From assembly GCF_000336715.1 (NCBI RefSeq), contig NZ_AOMF01000174.1, forward strand, positions 46,698 to 110,697: DNA of 64,000 nt, written 5' to 3'. Positions within the stretch are counted from its first letter, which is position 1; every line of letters begins with the position of its first letter. This document shows, piece after piece, positions 35,109 through 44,117 of this stretch. The position numbers and the translations under genes are program-made. The notes under the pieces were generated by a model. The model saw nothing but the letters and a program-made list of their open reading frames with translations. It was not told where the DNA came from and ran no database searches. Source of the DNA: Halococcus thailandensis JCM 13552 (GTDB lineage Archaea > Halobacteriota > Halobacteria > Halobacteriales > Halococcaceae).

Positions 35109-35185
35109 TTCTATCCTCTCCACTTGCTTCAGACACACGACAGCATCGTCGGGGTTCTGCCTGCACCTGCCGGCGGGCTAATACC

Positions 35186-36124
35186 CTAGGCGAACTCGAT
35201 GTCTTCGGTGAACCGATCGACGAGCACGACGAGCGCGCCGCCGGCGATCGCGACCGCGAGGACGCTGCCGATCGCCATCGGCGTCGTATCCGGGGTGTTG
35301 TTCAGCACCTTGATCGCGGGCAGCCTGAGTGCGCCGACCATCAGACTCACGAGGAAGGTGAGGGTGGCCTCACGGTAGTTCGCGAGCGCCCATCGAATGG
35401 CGTAGGCGATCGAGAACAGGCCGATCAGGGCTCCGACGCCGAACGCGACGACGACGATGCCCGGTTCGACGAGCGCCGCGAGGCTTCCGCCGGTGGCCAG
35501 CGCGGCGAGCGCGTTCGTGAACTCGGTGAGTGTCTCGGTCAGGTAGGTGTACTGGCCGAGCAACAGCAGGAAGAACGCGCCGGAGACGCCGGGCAGGATC
35601 ATCCCTGCGATAGCGATCGCGCCCGCGACGAAGACGAACAGCGGCGAATTCGGCACGGCGCTGCTCACTTCGCCGGAGACGAGAAAGGCGAACATGAACC
35701 CGACGACCGCGACCACGATCCGCCGAGTGGTATCGAGCGACACCTGGTCGGCGAGGACGATCGCGCTTGCCGCGATCAGCCCGAAGAAGAACGCGAACAG
35801 CGGGCCGGGATAGGCTCGCTGGGCGATGTGGACGAGCCGCGCGACGGTCACGATGGCCGTGACGATCCCCAGCCCGAGCGCGAGCAGGAAGGGGATGTCC
35901 ATCGCGACGAGCGCCGTCCGGAACTCGGCGCGGCCGCGTCGACGGTGAAGTCGCGGGAGATAGCGCAGCGCGCGCGGATCGAGGCTCGTGATAGCCTGGA
36001 TGAGCCGCTCGTAGATACCGGTGATGAGCGCGATCGTCCCGCCGGAGACCCCCGGCACCGCGTCGGCAGCGCCCATGAAGATCCCCTTCAGATAAACCGT
36101 GAGCAGCTCGCGGCCGCCGTTCAT
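35186..36124 (-). CDS. DUF368 membrane protein (PopT-type polyprenyl-phosphate transporter)
   Basis: A 312-residue protein with 8-9 membrane segments. The start LLTVYLKGIFMGAADAVPGVSGGTIALITGIYE and the internal GMILPGVSGAFFLLLLGQYTYL are the two DUF368 signature repeats. Bacterial DUF368 (PopT) proteins have been shown to translocate undecaprenyl phosphate for carrier recycling. The ATG overlaps the aglB stop by four bases, which links it to N-glycosylation: it would be well placed to return dolichol phosphate to the cytoplasmic side after AglB has used the lipid-linked glycan. The archaeal function is inferred. Confidence 0.85.
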   Translation of the reverse strand: MNGGRELLTVYLKGIFMGAADAVPGVSGGTIALITGIYERLIQAITSLDPRALRYLPRLHRRRGRAEFRTALVAMDIPFLLALGLGIVTAIVTVARLVHIAQRAYPGPLFAFFFGLIAASAIVLADQVSLDTTRRIVVAVVGFMFAFLVSGEVSSAVPNSPLFVFVAGAIAIAGMILPGVSGAFFLLLLGQYTYLTETLTEFTNALAALATGGSLAALVEPGIVVVAFGVGALIGLFSIAYAIRWALANYREATLTFLVSLMVGALRLPAIKVLNNTPDTTPMAIGSVLAVAIAGGALVVLVDRFTEDIEFA

Positions 36125-39100
36125 CCGTCTACCCCCACTCGTGCCTGAGCCGACACACCGGCCTTGGGAGCCGCCAGCGCGCTCGCCGAGCCGTTCCCGG
36201 TCGTCGAGGTGTTCGTCGTCCTCGACGAGGCGTTCGTCGATGCCGAAGTGTTGCCGGCTGTTGCGTTGCCGCCCGAGGCGTTTCCGGTCGTCGTGTTGCC
36301 GGAATCGTTCGTGCTCGCCGGTGCCGAGACCGACGTCTCGCTGAGGTCGACCGAGACGGTCTCGTTCGTGCGGCCGATGACCGCACCCTCGGGCACGTCG
36401 GCGGTCGCCGTCCACCGGCTGGCGTTCCCGTCCGTGCCCGTCACGGGTGTCCGGAAGCTGTACGGGCCGGTCGCCTGCACCGAGACGTTCGTCGCGCCCT
36501 TCTCGGTGCCCCACTGCTCGTAGCCGGTCGTCGAGTACGGCAGCGTCATGGTGAACTCGCCTTGTGCGTTCGTCGTGGCCTGCTGTGTGTAGTTGAACGT
36601 CGTGTCATTCGTGGTCGGCATTCGCATCTCGACGGTCGCTTCGACCGTGCTGTTCGGCGGTCCCTCTCCCTCGACGGTCGCCCCGTCGACGCGCTCGAAC
36701 GTCTTGACCCAGTTCGTCGGGGTCTCGAACAGTTCGGTGGCGTTCAGGCCGGTCGTCTGGAGGCGCTGGAGCGCGCTCCGGTAGAGCGGTCCGGGACCGC
36801 CCGCGCTGCCGATGGCGTTCTCCTGGCTCGCGTGGACCAATCGGTACTGTTCGAGCGCCGGCACACGCTCCTGGGGATAGCTGCCGACGCCGCCGATCTG
36901 GGCGGTGCCGTCCTCCTGGACGAACTGGCGTGCGGCGGACATGTTGTCGAAGCGCTTGACCGCGCTCTCGTTGCCAGATGGTGTGAACGCGCTCCGGAGA
37001 CTCCCGTTCGACAGCCGCTGTGGGCTCTCGTAGTCGAGCACGACGGGTTTCTGCTCGACCGCGCTGCCGTGGTAGGTGTACAGCCGCGTGCGCATCGTCT
37101 CGTAGTGGCGCTGCTCGTAGGCCAGGAACGCCGTCGTGGGCTGTTGCTGACCGCTCGACTGGCTGGCGATCGGCGTCAGATCGTCGTAGATCGACAGCGG
37201 GCCGTCGTTGTACCACGTGAACGGCACGCTGTACAGCGCCCCGCCGGCCGGATCGGCCTGCTTCCAGTCGACCATCACGTAGCGCACGCCCTGGCCGTCC
37301 TTGGTGCGTGCGATCTCGCTTGCCCGCGACGCATTGGGAGCGAGCAGGAAGTTCGCCGCCTGTCCGGCGTTCTGCTGGAACGGGTTGGCCGTCGGGATCC
37401 GCTCGCCGAGCGTCGTGATCCAGTGGCCGTAGTCCCACCACGAGAGCACGCCGTAGGCTCCGTCGGGATAGTCGAAGTCGTCCGTTCGCTCGTACTCGCC
37501 GTAGTAGTCCATCGACTCGTTGCCGCCGCCGTAGGTCCCCTCGGCGGGTGTGTTGTTCGCCATCCAGTTGAGGCTGCTATCCCAGCCGGTGATGCCCTGA
37601 CCGACGCCGGATTGCTGGTCGGCGTAGTCCCCCGCGGCCGTCGCACTCGCGCTACCGCCGATGGCGAGCGGTGCGGTGATGAGGAGAACGACCGCGAGCA
37701 CCGAGAGCACCTGATACGCCTGTAGATTGCGGAGACTGGAGCGCGCCTTGGTCGAACCCACGTACTGCAGCACCTGTCCGACGAAGTACGCATTGAGAAC
37801 GGCGACGGGAACGATGAGATAGTAGTTGAACCGCTGCTGGGTCAGCGTCGCGGCGGTCATGAGCACGGCCCAGATGAGGACGAACAGGATGCCGGCACGC
37901 TCGCGGCTGCGTCCGAGGGCGAGCCGAAGGACCATCACCGCTGCGCCGGCGATCGCCGTCACCAGCGCCAGCCGATAGGAGCCGAGGAGGAACTGTCCGG
38001 GGTTGCGCGGCGGGATCGCCTCGGCGACCGTCAGCGAGGTCGCGCTCGAGCCGAAGCCGACGACGCGTTCGAGCTGGCTGACGAAAAACGAGAACAGATC
38101 GGGCAGTGCGATCGCCATCACGAGCGCGCCGAGCACGAAGAGACCGAGGATCACGCCGGGGTAGTAGAGCCGCGGCAGGTCGCGCGCTTCGAGCTTGCGC
38201 GCGAGCCACGACATGAACACACAGCCGATCGCACCCGCGAAGGCCATCGCCGGATGGAGCAGCGAGAAGTTCGTCACGCTCACCTCGACGGTGTTGAACG
38301 AGATCAGGAAGCCGATGCCCGCGACCGTGAGCGCGACCGCACTCACGATGGCGACGTGTTCGGGACTCTCGCCGCGGAGATACTCGATCGGGAGCACGAC
38401 GAGCAAGAAGAGTCCGAAGATCCCCACGAGCAGGAGGCCGGGCGGCCACGCCCAGACGTAGAGCACGATGGCGATGCCGGCGAGAACGCCCCAGCCGAGC
38501 GGCCGGCGCAGGTTCGCGAGATCGCGTTCGACGAACTGCTCGTAGACGGGTTTCTCGCGCTCGGCGACCGCGAGCGCGATGACGATCGCCGCGACCGCGA
38601 GCACCTGAAAGAGCACCTCGGCGGCGTGATGGTCCGAAAAACCCGCGACGGAGCGACTGAGGAACGTGCTCGGCGAGAGCGCGAGGATCGCGACGCCGAC
38701 GACGCCGCCGAACCGGCCGCCGAAGCGCTTACCGAGATAGTAGGTGGGGATCGCGACGAGCGTCCCGATGACGGCCGGTGCGAACAGGAGGACGAGCGCC
38801 GTCGTCTGCTCGGACGGACTGCCACCGCCGACGATCAGCGCGACGGTGGCGACGAGCTGGTCGTAGAGCGTGCCGAACTGGCCGACGCTCGTCCCGGTCG
38901 GAAAGCTCGTCCACGGGTCGAACGGCATCGTCTGCGGCCAGTGTCTGACGACGTAGCGGACCTGTCGAAGGTGATACCACGCGTCGTTGCCGCTGAAGTA
39001 GACCTGCCCGCCGACGAGGAAGTTCCGCCAGTTGCGAACGCGGATCCAGAGCATGAATCCGGCGAGCGCGAGCAGCAGAGGGATATGGTACAGCCCTTCG

Positions 39101-39165
39101 ACCCGGTCGAGCAGCGGCCCGAAATCCGGGAGCCGTTCGGCGAGCTGCTCCCTGCGTTGACTCAT
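36121..39165 (-). CDS. aglB: Oligosaccharyltransferase AglB (STT3 family)
   Basis: A 1014-residue membrane enzyme transferring a dolichol-linked glycan to Asn of secreted proteins. About thirteen membrane segments fill residues 20-520; SGNDAWYHLRQVRYVVRHWP near residue 60 holds the first acidic catalytic motif; the WWDYG acceptor-binding motif is at 576-580. The C-terminal third is a soluble extracellular domain ending in a Thr/Ser/Asn-rich tail. A TATA-like CTTATG lies about 28 bases before the ATG. The length is within the range of haloarchaeal AglB. It is the central enzyme for the surrounding agl genes. Confidence 0.95.
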   Translation of the reverse strand: MSQRREQLAERLPDFGPLLDRVEGLYHIPLLLALAGFMLWIRVRNWRNFLVGGQVYFSGNDAWYHLRQVRYVVRHWPQTMPFDPWTSFPTGTSVGQFGTLYDQLVATVALIVGGGSPSEQTTALVLLFAPAVIGTLVAIPTYYLGKRFGGRFGGVVGVAILALSPSTFLSRSVAGFSDHHAAEVLFQVLAVAAIVIALAVAEREKPVYEQFVERDLANLRRPLGWGVLAGIAIVLYVWAWPPGLLLVGIFGLFLLVVLPIEYLRGESPEHVAIVSAVALTVAGIGFLISFNTVEVSVTNFSLLHPAMAFAGAIGCVFMSWLARKLEARDLPRLYYPGVILGLFVLGALVMAIALPDLFSFFVSQLERVVGFGSSATSLTVAEAIPPRNPGQFLLGSYRLALVTAIAGAAVMVLRLALGRSRERAGILFVLIWAVLMTAATLTQQRFNYYLIVPVAVLNAYFVGQVLQYVGSTKARSSLRNLQAYQVLSVLAVVLLITAPLAIGGSASATAAGDYADQQSGVGQGITGWDSSLNWMANNTPAEGTYGGGNESMDYYGEYERTDDFDYPDGAYGVLSWWDYGHWITTLGERIPTANPFQQNAGQAANFLLAPNASRASEIARTKDGQGVRYVMVDWKQADPAGGALYSVPFTWYNDGPLSIYDDLTPIASQSSGQQQPTTAFLAYEQRHYETMRTRLYTYHGSAVEQKPVVLDYESPQRLSNGSLRSAFTPSGNESAVKRFDNMSAARQFVQEDGTAQIGGVGSYPQERVPALEQYRLVHASQENAIGSAGGPGPLYRSALQRLQTTGLNATELFETPTNWVKTFERVDGATVEGEGPPNSTVEATVEMRMPTTNDTTFNYTQQATTNAQGEFTMTLPYSTTGYEQWGTEKGATNVSVQATGPYSFRTPVTGTDGNASRWTATADVPEGAVIGRTNETVSVDLSETSVSAPASTNDSGNTTTGNASGGNATAGNTSASTNASSRTTNTSTTGNGSASALAAPKAGVSAQARVGVDG

Positions 39166-39278
39166 TGGCCGTATCCAGTCACAAAGTGCGCATAAGGCTT
39201 GTGAAACGTCACACGAGCCGCTGACGGACGCGACGACGAACGGAAACAGCTATCCGCCGACCTCTCACAGAGAGCGAC

Positions 39279-40226
39279 ATGCGGGTCTCAGTCGTGCTCT
39301 GTACTTACGACGAGGCGTCGTTCGGACGCTTTCGCGACGCGGCCGACAGCGTGCTCGCCCAGAGCCATCCCACCGAACTCGTGGTCGTTGTCGACGGCAC
39401 GCCGGCGCTCGCAGAGCGCGTCCGCGAGACCTACGGGAGCCACGACGACGTCCTGATCCATCTCAACGACGAGAACCGCGGCCTGCTCGAAAGCCGGAAC
39501 ACGGGCGCGGAGCTCGCCTCCGGCGACGTCGTCGCCTTTCTCGACGACGACGCGCGCGCCCACCCCAGATGGATCGAGCGACTCGTCGCGGCCTACGAGG
39601 ACGAAGACGCGCTCGCGGTCGGTGGGCGGATGGTGCCCGAGTGGGTCGCCGGCAAGCCGTCCTTCCTCCCTGCGGAGTTCTACTGGCTCGTCGGCGTCAC
39701 CCACCGCGGATTCGGGCCGGGCGGCGACGAGAAGCGCGAGGGGGAAGTCAGGAACACGTTCGGGTCGAACATCTCCTTTCGCCGCGAGACCTTTACGAGC
39801 CTCGGCGGGTTCGACCCGGCGATCGGCGGACGGAAAGGTGACAGGAACCTCCAGGGTGGCGAGACCGAACTCTGTGCCCGCCTCGATGAAGAGTACGGCG
39901 AGGGAGTCCACTACGTGCCGGCCGCCGAGGTCGCACACAAGGTCTTCGACTACCGGACGAAACCGCGCTGGCTCGCCGACCGCGCGTTCTGGCAAGGCTA
40001 CTCCAAGCGGGCGATGGAGGGACTCGTTCCCGATTCGACCGGCGAGGAGAGCGCGTTTCTCGGCCGATTGCTCACCGACTTCCTCCCCAGCCGGCTCCGA
40101 GAGCTGTCCCACGAACCGACCGCCGGGAAGCTGCTCCAACTGATCTCGCTCGTCGCGTTCACCAGTTTAGTCGGGCTCGGCTACTGTTACGGTGTCCTCA
40201 GCCCGCCCGACGAGTTCGACCGATGA
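39279..40226 (+). CDS. aglG: AglG-type glycosyltransferase (dolichyl-phosphate-glycan elongation)
   Basis: A 315-residue GT2 enzyme. It opens MRVSVVLCTYDEASFGRFRD; LNDENRGLLESRNTGAELASG precedes the DDDARAHPRW metal site; AEFYWLVGVTHRGFG and RNTFGSNISFRRETF are blocks I remember from Haloferax AglG, which adds glucuronic acid as the second sugar of the N-glycan. A C-terminal hydrophobic stretch (LISLVAFTSLVGLGYCYGVL) may anchor it. Divergent from aglB, as agl genes often cluster. The donor sugar here is inferred. Confidence 0.8.
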   Translation: MRVSVVLCTYDEASFGRFRDAADSVLAQSHPTELVVVVDGTPALAERVRETYGSHDDVLIHLNDENRGLLESRNTGAELASGDVVAFLDDDARAHPRWIERLVAAYEDEDALAVGGRMVPEWVAGKPSFLPAEFYWLVGVTHRGFGPGGDEKREGEVRNTFGSNISFRRETFTSLGGFDPAIGGRKGDRNLQGGETELCARLDEEYGEGVHYVPAAEVAHKVFDYRTKPRWLADRAFWQGYSKRAMEGLVPDSTGEESAFLGRLLTDFLPSRLRELSHEPTAGKLLQLISLVAFTSLVGLGYCYGVLSPPDEFDR

Positions 40227-41248
40227 GCGCGGACGAGACGACCAGCGAGCGCGACGACCTGCGAGTGCTCTGGCTCACGCCCGACAAGCCGGCCGACATC
40301 AGCGTCGGTCGCCGCCGCATCGCCGACCAACTCGAAGCCAGTGGGTTCGACGTGACGCTTCGAGGCACGACGCCGCGAACCGTTCTCCAGTCGTTGCGCG
40401 AGCATGATAGATACGACGCGGTTCTCGGCACGACCCGCTCCGGTGCGTTCGCGGGCGCGCTGCTGAAACTCCTTGGCACACCGCTCGTCGTCGATCACAT
40501 CGATCCCATTCGGCAGTTCGCCGACACACACGGACGACCGCTCTCGCTCGCGGTGCGAGCCGCCGAGAACGCCGCCTTTCGATTGGCTGATCACACCCTC
40601 TACGTCTACGACGAGGAGCGAGAACGGGTCTCGCGCTACGCCCGCGAAACGACCAAAACCGACCTCGGGGTGAGCTACGAGCGCTTCGCGAACCCCGATC
40701 CTGATATCGTCGGGGCTGCACGCGATCGACTCCACGCCGCGGGCGTCGATGCCGACGAACAACTGGCGATCTACGTCGGTGGTCTCGAACCGATCTATCA
40801 CGTCGAGGAGCTGCTTGCGGCGATGGATCGTCTCGATGACTGGACGCTGGTCGTACTTGGAACGGGATCGCTCGCGTCGGCCGTCGAGCGCGTTGCTGGC
40901 GAACACGAGAACGTCGTCTTTCTCGGAACGGTGCCCCACGAGTCGATCCCGGGCTATCTCCACGCCGCCGACGTCGGCGTCTCGCTGGTCGACGATCCTC
41001 ACACGCTCAAGGTTCTCGAATACGCCGCGGCGGGGCTCTCGGTGGTGCAGGCACGCGGTCGTGCCGAAGCACGATTCGGGGAGTACGCGGCGTTCTGTGA
41101 GCCTCGTCCCCCGGACATCGCCGCCGCGATCGAGCGCGCTGGCGAGCGGGAGGACGACGAGGCGTTCCGCGAGTACGCCAGCCGCTTCGATTACGAACGG
41201 GTTGCTAATACCTATCGAGAGGTTCTCACCGACGTTTTGGGTGAGTAA
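40223..41248 (+). CDS. GT4-like glycosyltransferase
   Basis: A 341-residue GT-B transferase coupled to the preceding gene by a four-base overlap. LRVLWLTPDKPADISVGRRRI begins the acceptor half; LAIYVGGLEPIYHVEELLAAM, LVVLGTGSLA, FLGTVPHESIPGYLHAADVGVSLVD and the HTLKVLEYAAAGLSVVQ donor-binding block follow. It probably adds a further sugar to the AglG product. Confidence 0.88.
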   Translation: MSADETTSERDDLRVLWLTPDKPADISVGRRRIADQLEASGFDVTLRGTTPRTVLQSLREHDRYDAVLGTTRSGAFAGALLKLLGTPLVVDHIDPIRQFADTHGRPLSLAVRAAENAAFRLADHTLYVYDEERERVSRYARETTKTDLGVSYERFANPDPDIVGAARDRLHAAGVDADEQLAIYVGGLEPIYHVEELLAAMDRLDDWTLVVLGTGSLASAVERVAGEHENVVFLGTVPHESIPGYLHAADVGVSLVDDPHTLKVLEYAAAGLSVVQARGRAEARFGEYAAFCEPRPPDIAAAIERAGEREDDEAFREYASRFDYERVANTYREVLTDVLGE

Positions 41249-41308
41249 TCGGGCGGCACGACGAGTCGATCCCGAGCGATTCAAACGCGCTCGCGCCCCT
41301 CTCGACGT

Positions 41309-42283
41309 ATGGACGACGACTCACACGAGAACGTCGTGCCGGGCAGCGACGAATCGCTCGATACGCCCGACGTGCACGGCTACGAGTTCCGTGACGGTGT
41401 GGATTTCAAGGAGCTGCTCGCGAGCTACGCGACGACGGGGTTCCAGGCGACGGCGCTCGCCGAGGCCATCGACATCGCCGAACGGATGCAGGAGGCCGAC
41501 GCGACGACCTACCTCACCTGCACCTCGAACATCGTCTCCTCGGGACTGCGAGAGGTCGTCGCGGCGCTCGTCCGCGAGGGCTACGTCGACGTGCTCATCA
41601 CCACCTCGGGCGCGCTGACCGAGGACGTCATCAAGACCCAGAAACCGTTCAAGATGGGGTCGTGGAACGCCGACGAGGCGGCGCTGCGCGAGCAGGGTAT
41701 CAACCGGCTCGGCAACATCTTCGTCCCCTCGAATCGGTACGTGTGGCTGGAGGAGTATCTCTACGACTTCTTCGACGATTTCTTCGCCGAGGAGAAAACC
41801 CGGACACCGACGGCGTTCGCCCGCGAACTCGGGGCCACCCTCGACGACGAGAACTCGGTGCTCAAACAGGCCAGCGACAACGACGTGCCCGTCTACTGTC
41901 CGGCGCTCACCGACGCCGAGGTCGGTAACTTCCTCTACTACTATCGTCAGAGCTACGATCCCGACGTGGACATCGCGCTGCTCGACGACTACGAGACGCT
42001 CATCGAGGGCGGGATGGATGCCGACACGACTGGTCTGATCGCCGTGGGCGACGGCGTTCCGAAACACCACGCGATCATGACGAACCTCTTCCGGGGCGGG
42101 GCGGACTACGCTATCTACATCTCGACGGGGATGGAGGGCGACGGCTCGCTGTCGGGCGCGCCGCCGACCGAGGCCGTCTCGTGGGGGAAGATCAAGGACG
42201 ACGAGCGCAACTACACGCAGATTCAGGCCGAGGCGACGCTCGTCTTCCCGCTGCTGGTCGCCAGCGCGTTCTTCGAGGACTGA
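41309..42283 (+). CDS. dys: Deoxyhypusine synthase
   Basis: A 324-residue enzyme that modifies a lysine of translation factor aIF5A. It contains FKELLASYATTGFQATALAEAI, TSNIVSSGLREVVAALV, TTSGALTEDVIKTQ, GLIAVGDGVPKHHAI and FRGGADYAIYISTGMEGDGSLSGA in family order, matching NAD-binding and active-site regions. It is preceded by a 60-base spacer after the glycosyltransferase gene. It is a housekeeping gene unrelated to the glycan cluster. Confidence 0.93.
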   Translation: MDDDSHENVVPGSDESLDTPDVHGYEFRDGVDFKELLASYATTGFQATALAEAIDIAERMQEADATTYLTCTSNIVSSGLREVVAALVREGYVDVLITTSGALTEDVIKTQKPFKMGSWNADEAALREQGINRLGNIFVPSNRYVWLEEYLYDFFDDFFAEEKTRTPTAFARELGATLDDENSVLKQASDNDVPVYCPALTDAEVGNFLYYYRQSYDPDVDIALLDDYETLIEGGMDADTTGLIAVGDGVPKHHAIMTNLFRGGADYAIYISTGMEGDGSLSGAPPTEAVSWGKIKDDERNYTQIQAEATLVFPLLVASAFFED

Positions 42284-42328
42284 CGAACGTCGCTGTCGAG
42301 AGGGTGTTGTGACTATCGGGTGGACGTC

Positions 42329-42335
42329 AAAAAAA
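42329..42335 (-). terminator. T-tract terminator after sod
   Basis: A run of seven T on the minus strand lies 18-24 bases after the sod stop. Archaeal polymerase terminates at such T-rich tracts without a stem. Confidence 0.5.
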
Positions 42336-42352
42336 TCGTGAACTGAGGGGGT

Positions 42353-42964
42353 TTACTCGTGGTTCGATACGGTCTTCTGGTAGTTGTCCTCGGCAGCGTC
42401 CCAGTCGACGACCTCGAAGAAGGCGTCGATGAAGCTACCGCGGTCGGGACCGTAGTCGTAGTAGTACGAGTGTTCCCAGACGTCGAGCGCGAGCACGGGA
42501 TGAGCGCCCCAGAGCGCGCCCTCGTCGTGGTTGTCGACGGCTACGTTGCGCAGCTGGTCGGCAACCGGGTCGTAGATCAGGAGCGCCCAGCCCGAGGCAG
42601 CCGACGCGGCGGCCTCGAACTCGCCCTTCCAGCCCTCGTAGGAGCCGAAGTCCTCCTCGATGCGGTCGGCGAGCTCCCCGGAGGGTTCGCCGCCGCCGTT
42701 CGGACTCATGTTCTCCCAGAACATGGTGTGGAGATAGTGTCCACTACCGTTGTGGGTCACGTCGCCGAGCGCGCCACCCGTCGAGGAGTAGTCGCCGGAC
42801 TCGCGGTTCTCCGCGAGGGTCTCTTCGGCGCTGTCGAGACCGTTGACGTACCCCTGATGGTGGGTGTCGTGGTGCCAGTTGAGCACCTGCTCGGAGATGT
42901 GCGGTTCGAGGGCGTCGTAGTCGTACGGGAGCGGTGGAAGCTCCGGATTGGATCGTTCGGACAT
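42353..42964 (-). CDS. sod: Superoxide dismutase (Mn/Fe family)
   Basis: A 203-residue cytoplasmic enzyme converting superoxide to peroxide and oxygen. LPPLPYDYDALEPHISEQV, LNWHHDTHHQGYVNGLD, HNGSGHYLHTMFWENM and DVWEHSYYYDYG hold the four metal ligands. The SD sequence upstream fixes the start at 42964. Haloarchaeal enzymes of this family usually bind manganese. Confidence 0.97.
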   Translation of the reverse strand: MSERSNPELPPLPYDYDALEPHISEQVLNWHHDTHHQGYVNGLDSAEETLAENRESGDYSSTGGALGDVTHNGSGHYLHTMFWENMSPNGGGEPSGELADRIEEDFGSYEGWKGEFEAAASAASGWALLIYDPVADQLRNVAVDNHDEGALWGAHPVLALDVWEHSYYYDYGPDRGSFIDAFFEVVDWDAAEDNYQKTVSNHE

Positions 42965-42970
42965 TGGTCT

Positions 42971-42977
42971 CTCCTCC
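42971..42977 (-). promoter_or_regulatory. Shine-Dalgarno of sod
   Basis: GGAGGAG on the minus strand, six bases before the ATG, is a near-ideal SD sequence. This is notable because most genes here have leaderless-type promoters; a TATA-like ATTTAACA about 30 bases farther upstream (43000-43010) would give a short leader carrying the SD. Confidence 0.7.
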
Positions 42978-43101
42978 ACGCTATGACACGGGTGGACCTC
43001 TGTTAAATGTTGAGGGGCGGCTGGTACCAATAGGCACGAATCGGTCGCCGGCAGCGTCATAGATGACTGCAAATACTGTTGGAGGCGATCGTATTTCCTT
43101 C

Positions 43102-43122
43102 ATCGATCGAAAACCGATCGAT
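43102..43122 (+). promoter_or_regulatory. Perfect palindrome before the TauE-type gene
   Basis: ATCGATCG (43102-43109), spacer AAAAC, CGATCGAT (43115-43122) ends five bases before the ATG at 43128. A TATA-like GTATTT lies just upstream. The position fits a repressor operator. No regulator gene is adjacent. Confidence 0.6.
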
Positions 43123-43127
43123 AACCA

Positions 43128-44117
43128 ATGTCTGACGAACAACCTGGTTCGGACGGGCGGATCGGCGCGCTCGCACGGGAGCTCGATGCACTCCCGCTCG
43201 GCGACCGCCTCCGACTCGACCGGGCCAACTGGCGACGTATCGGGATCGCACTGGTCGTGTACGCGATATCGCTCTGGCTCCTCACTGCGTTCGTCGTGCC
43301 ACAGTTCACGCCCGACTCGGCCGACTCGGTCGGTCTGTTCGTCCCGGTCATCGTCGTCTCGGCGTTCGTCTTCGAGACGCTGGATTCGGCCTCCGGGATG
43401 GGGTTCGGCGCGACGATCGGGGCGCTCCTGTTCGTTCTCGGCTACGACCCGCTCGCGGTGACGCCCGTGCTTCTCCTCTCGGAGGCAGCCACCGGCATCG
43501 TCTCCGGGCTCTTCCACAACGAGTTCCAGAACGTCGAGTTCGGCCTCGACAACGACTCGGCGGTCGAGGCGACGCGCGTGCTCGGGATCATCGTCGGCGT
43601 CGGCGTGCTCGCGGTCGTCGTCTCCGTCGTTCTGACCTACTTCCAGTTCTCGATCCCGGACGTGTACATCAAGAGCTACGTCGGCGTCGTCGTGCTGTTG
43701 ATCGCCTCGGTCACGATCGTCCAGAAGTACGTCGGCTCGGCGACCGACTACCGCCCCCGACTGCTGATCGGCTTCGCCGTCTTCGCCGGATTGAACAAGG
43801 GGATCGCCGGCAGCGGCTACGGCCCCGTGATCACGCTCGGCGAGATCATCTCCGGAGTCTACGAGAAGAGCGCGACCGCGATCACCTCCGCCGCCGAAGG
43901 GATCGTCTCGCTGGCCGGCATCGCCACCTTCTTCGGCATCACGGCCGCCGGCGTCGAGATCAATCTCATGCTGCTGCCGTCGGTGTTCGCCGGCGGGTTC
44001 CTCGCGGCGATCCTCGCGCCCTACACCGTCCGAACGCTCCCGAACCGCGCGCTCCAGTATCTCGTCCCCGGCTACGCGCTGGTGCTCGTCGCCATTCTCT
44101 TCGCGCAGGTGCTCTGA
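43128..44117 (+). CDS. TauE/SafE family membrane exporter
   Basis: A 329-residue protein with about eight membrane segments and a soluble N-terminus of 35 residues. The two family repeats are visible: ETLDSASGMGFGATIGALLFVLGYDPLAVTP and GFAVFAGLNKGIAGSGYGPVITLGE. Relatives export sulfite, sulfoacetate or other small anions. Its stop (44115-44117) is directly followed by the photolyase stop on the other strand. Confidence 0.88.
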   Translation: MSDEQPGSDGRIGALARELDALPLGDRLRLDRANWRRIGIALVVYAISLWLLTAFVVPQFTPDSADSVGLFVPVIVVSAFVFETLDSASGMGFGATIGALLFVLGYDPLAVTPVLLLSEAATGIVSGLFHNEFQNVEFGLDNDSAVEATRVLGIIVGVGVLAVVVSVVLTYFQFSIPDVYIKSYVGVVVLLIASVTIVQKYVGSATDYRPRLLIGFAVFAGLNKGIAGSGYGPVITLGEIISGVYEKSATAITSAAEGIVSLAGIATFFGITAAGVEINLMLLPSVFAGGFLAAILAPYTVRTLPNRALQYLVPGYALVLVAILFAQVL

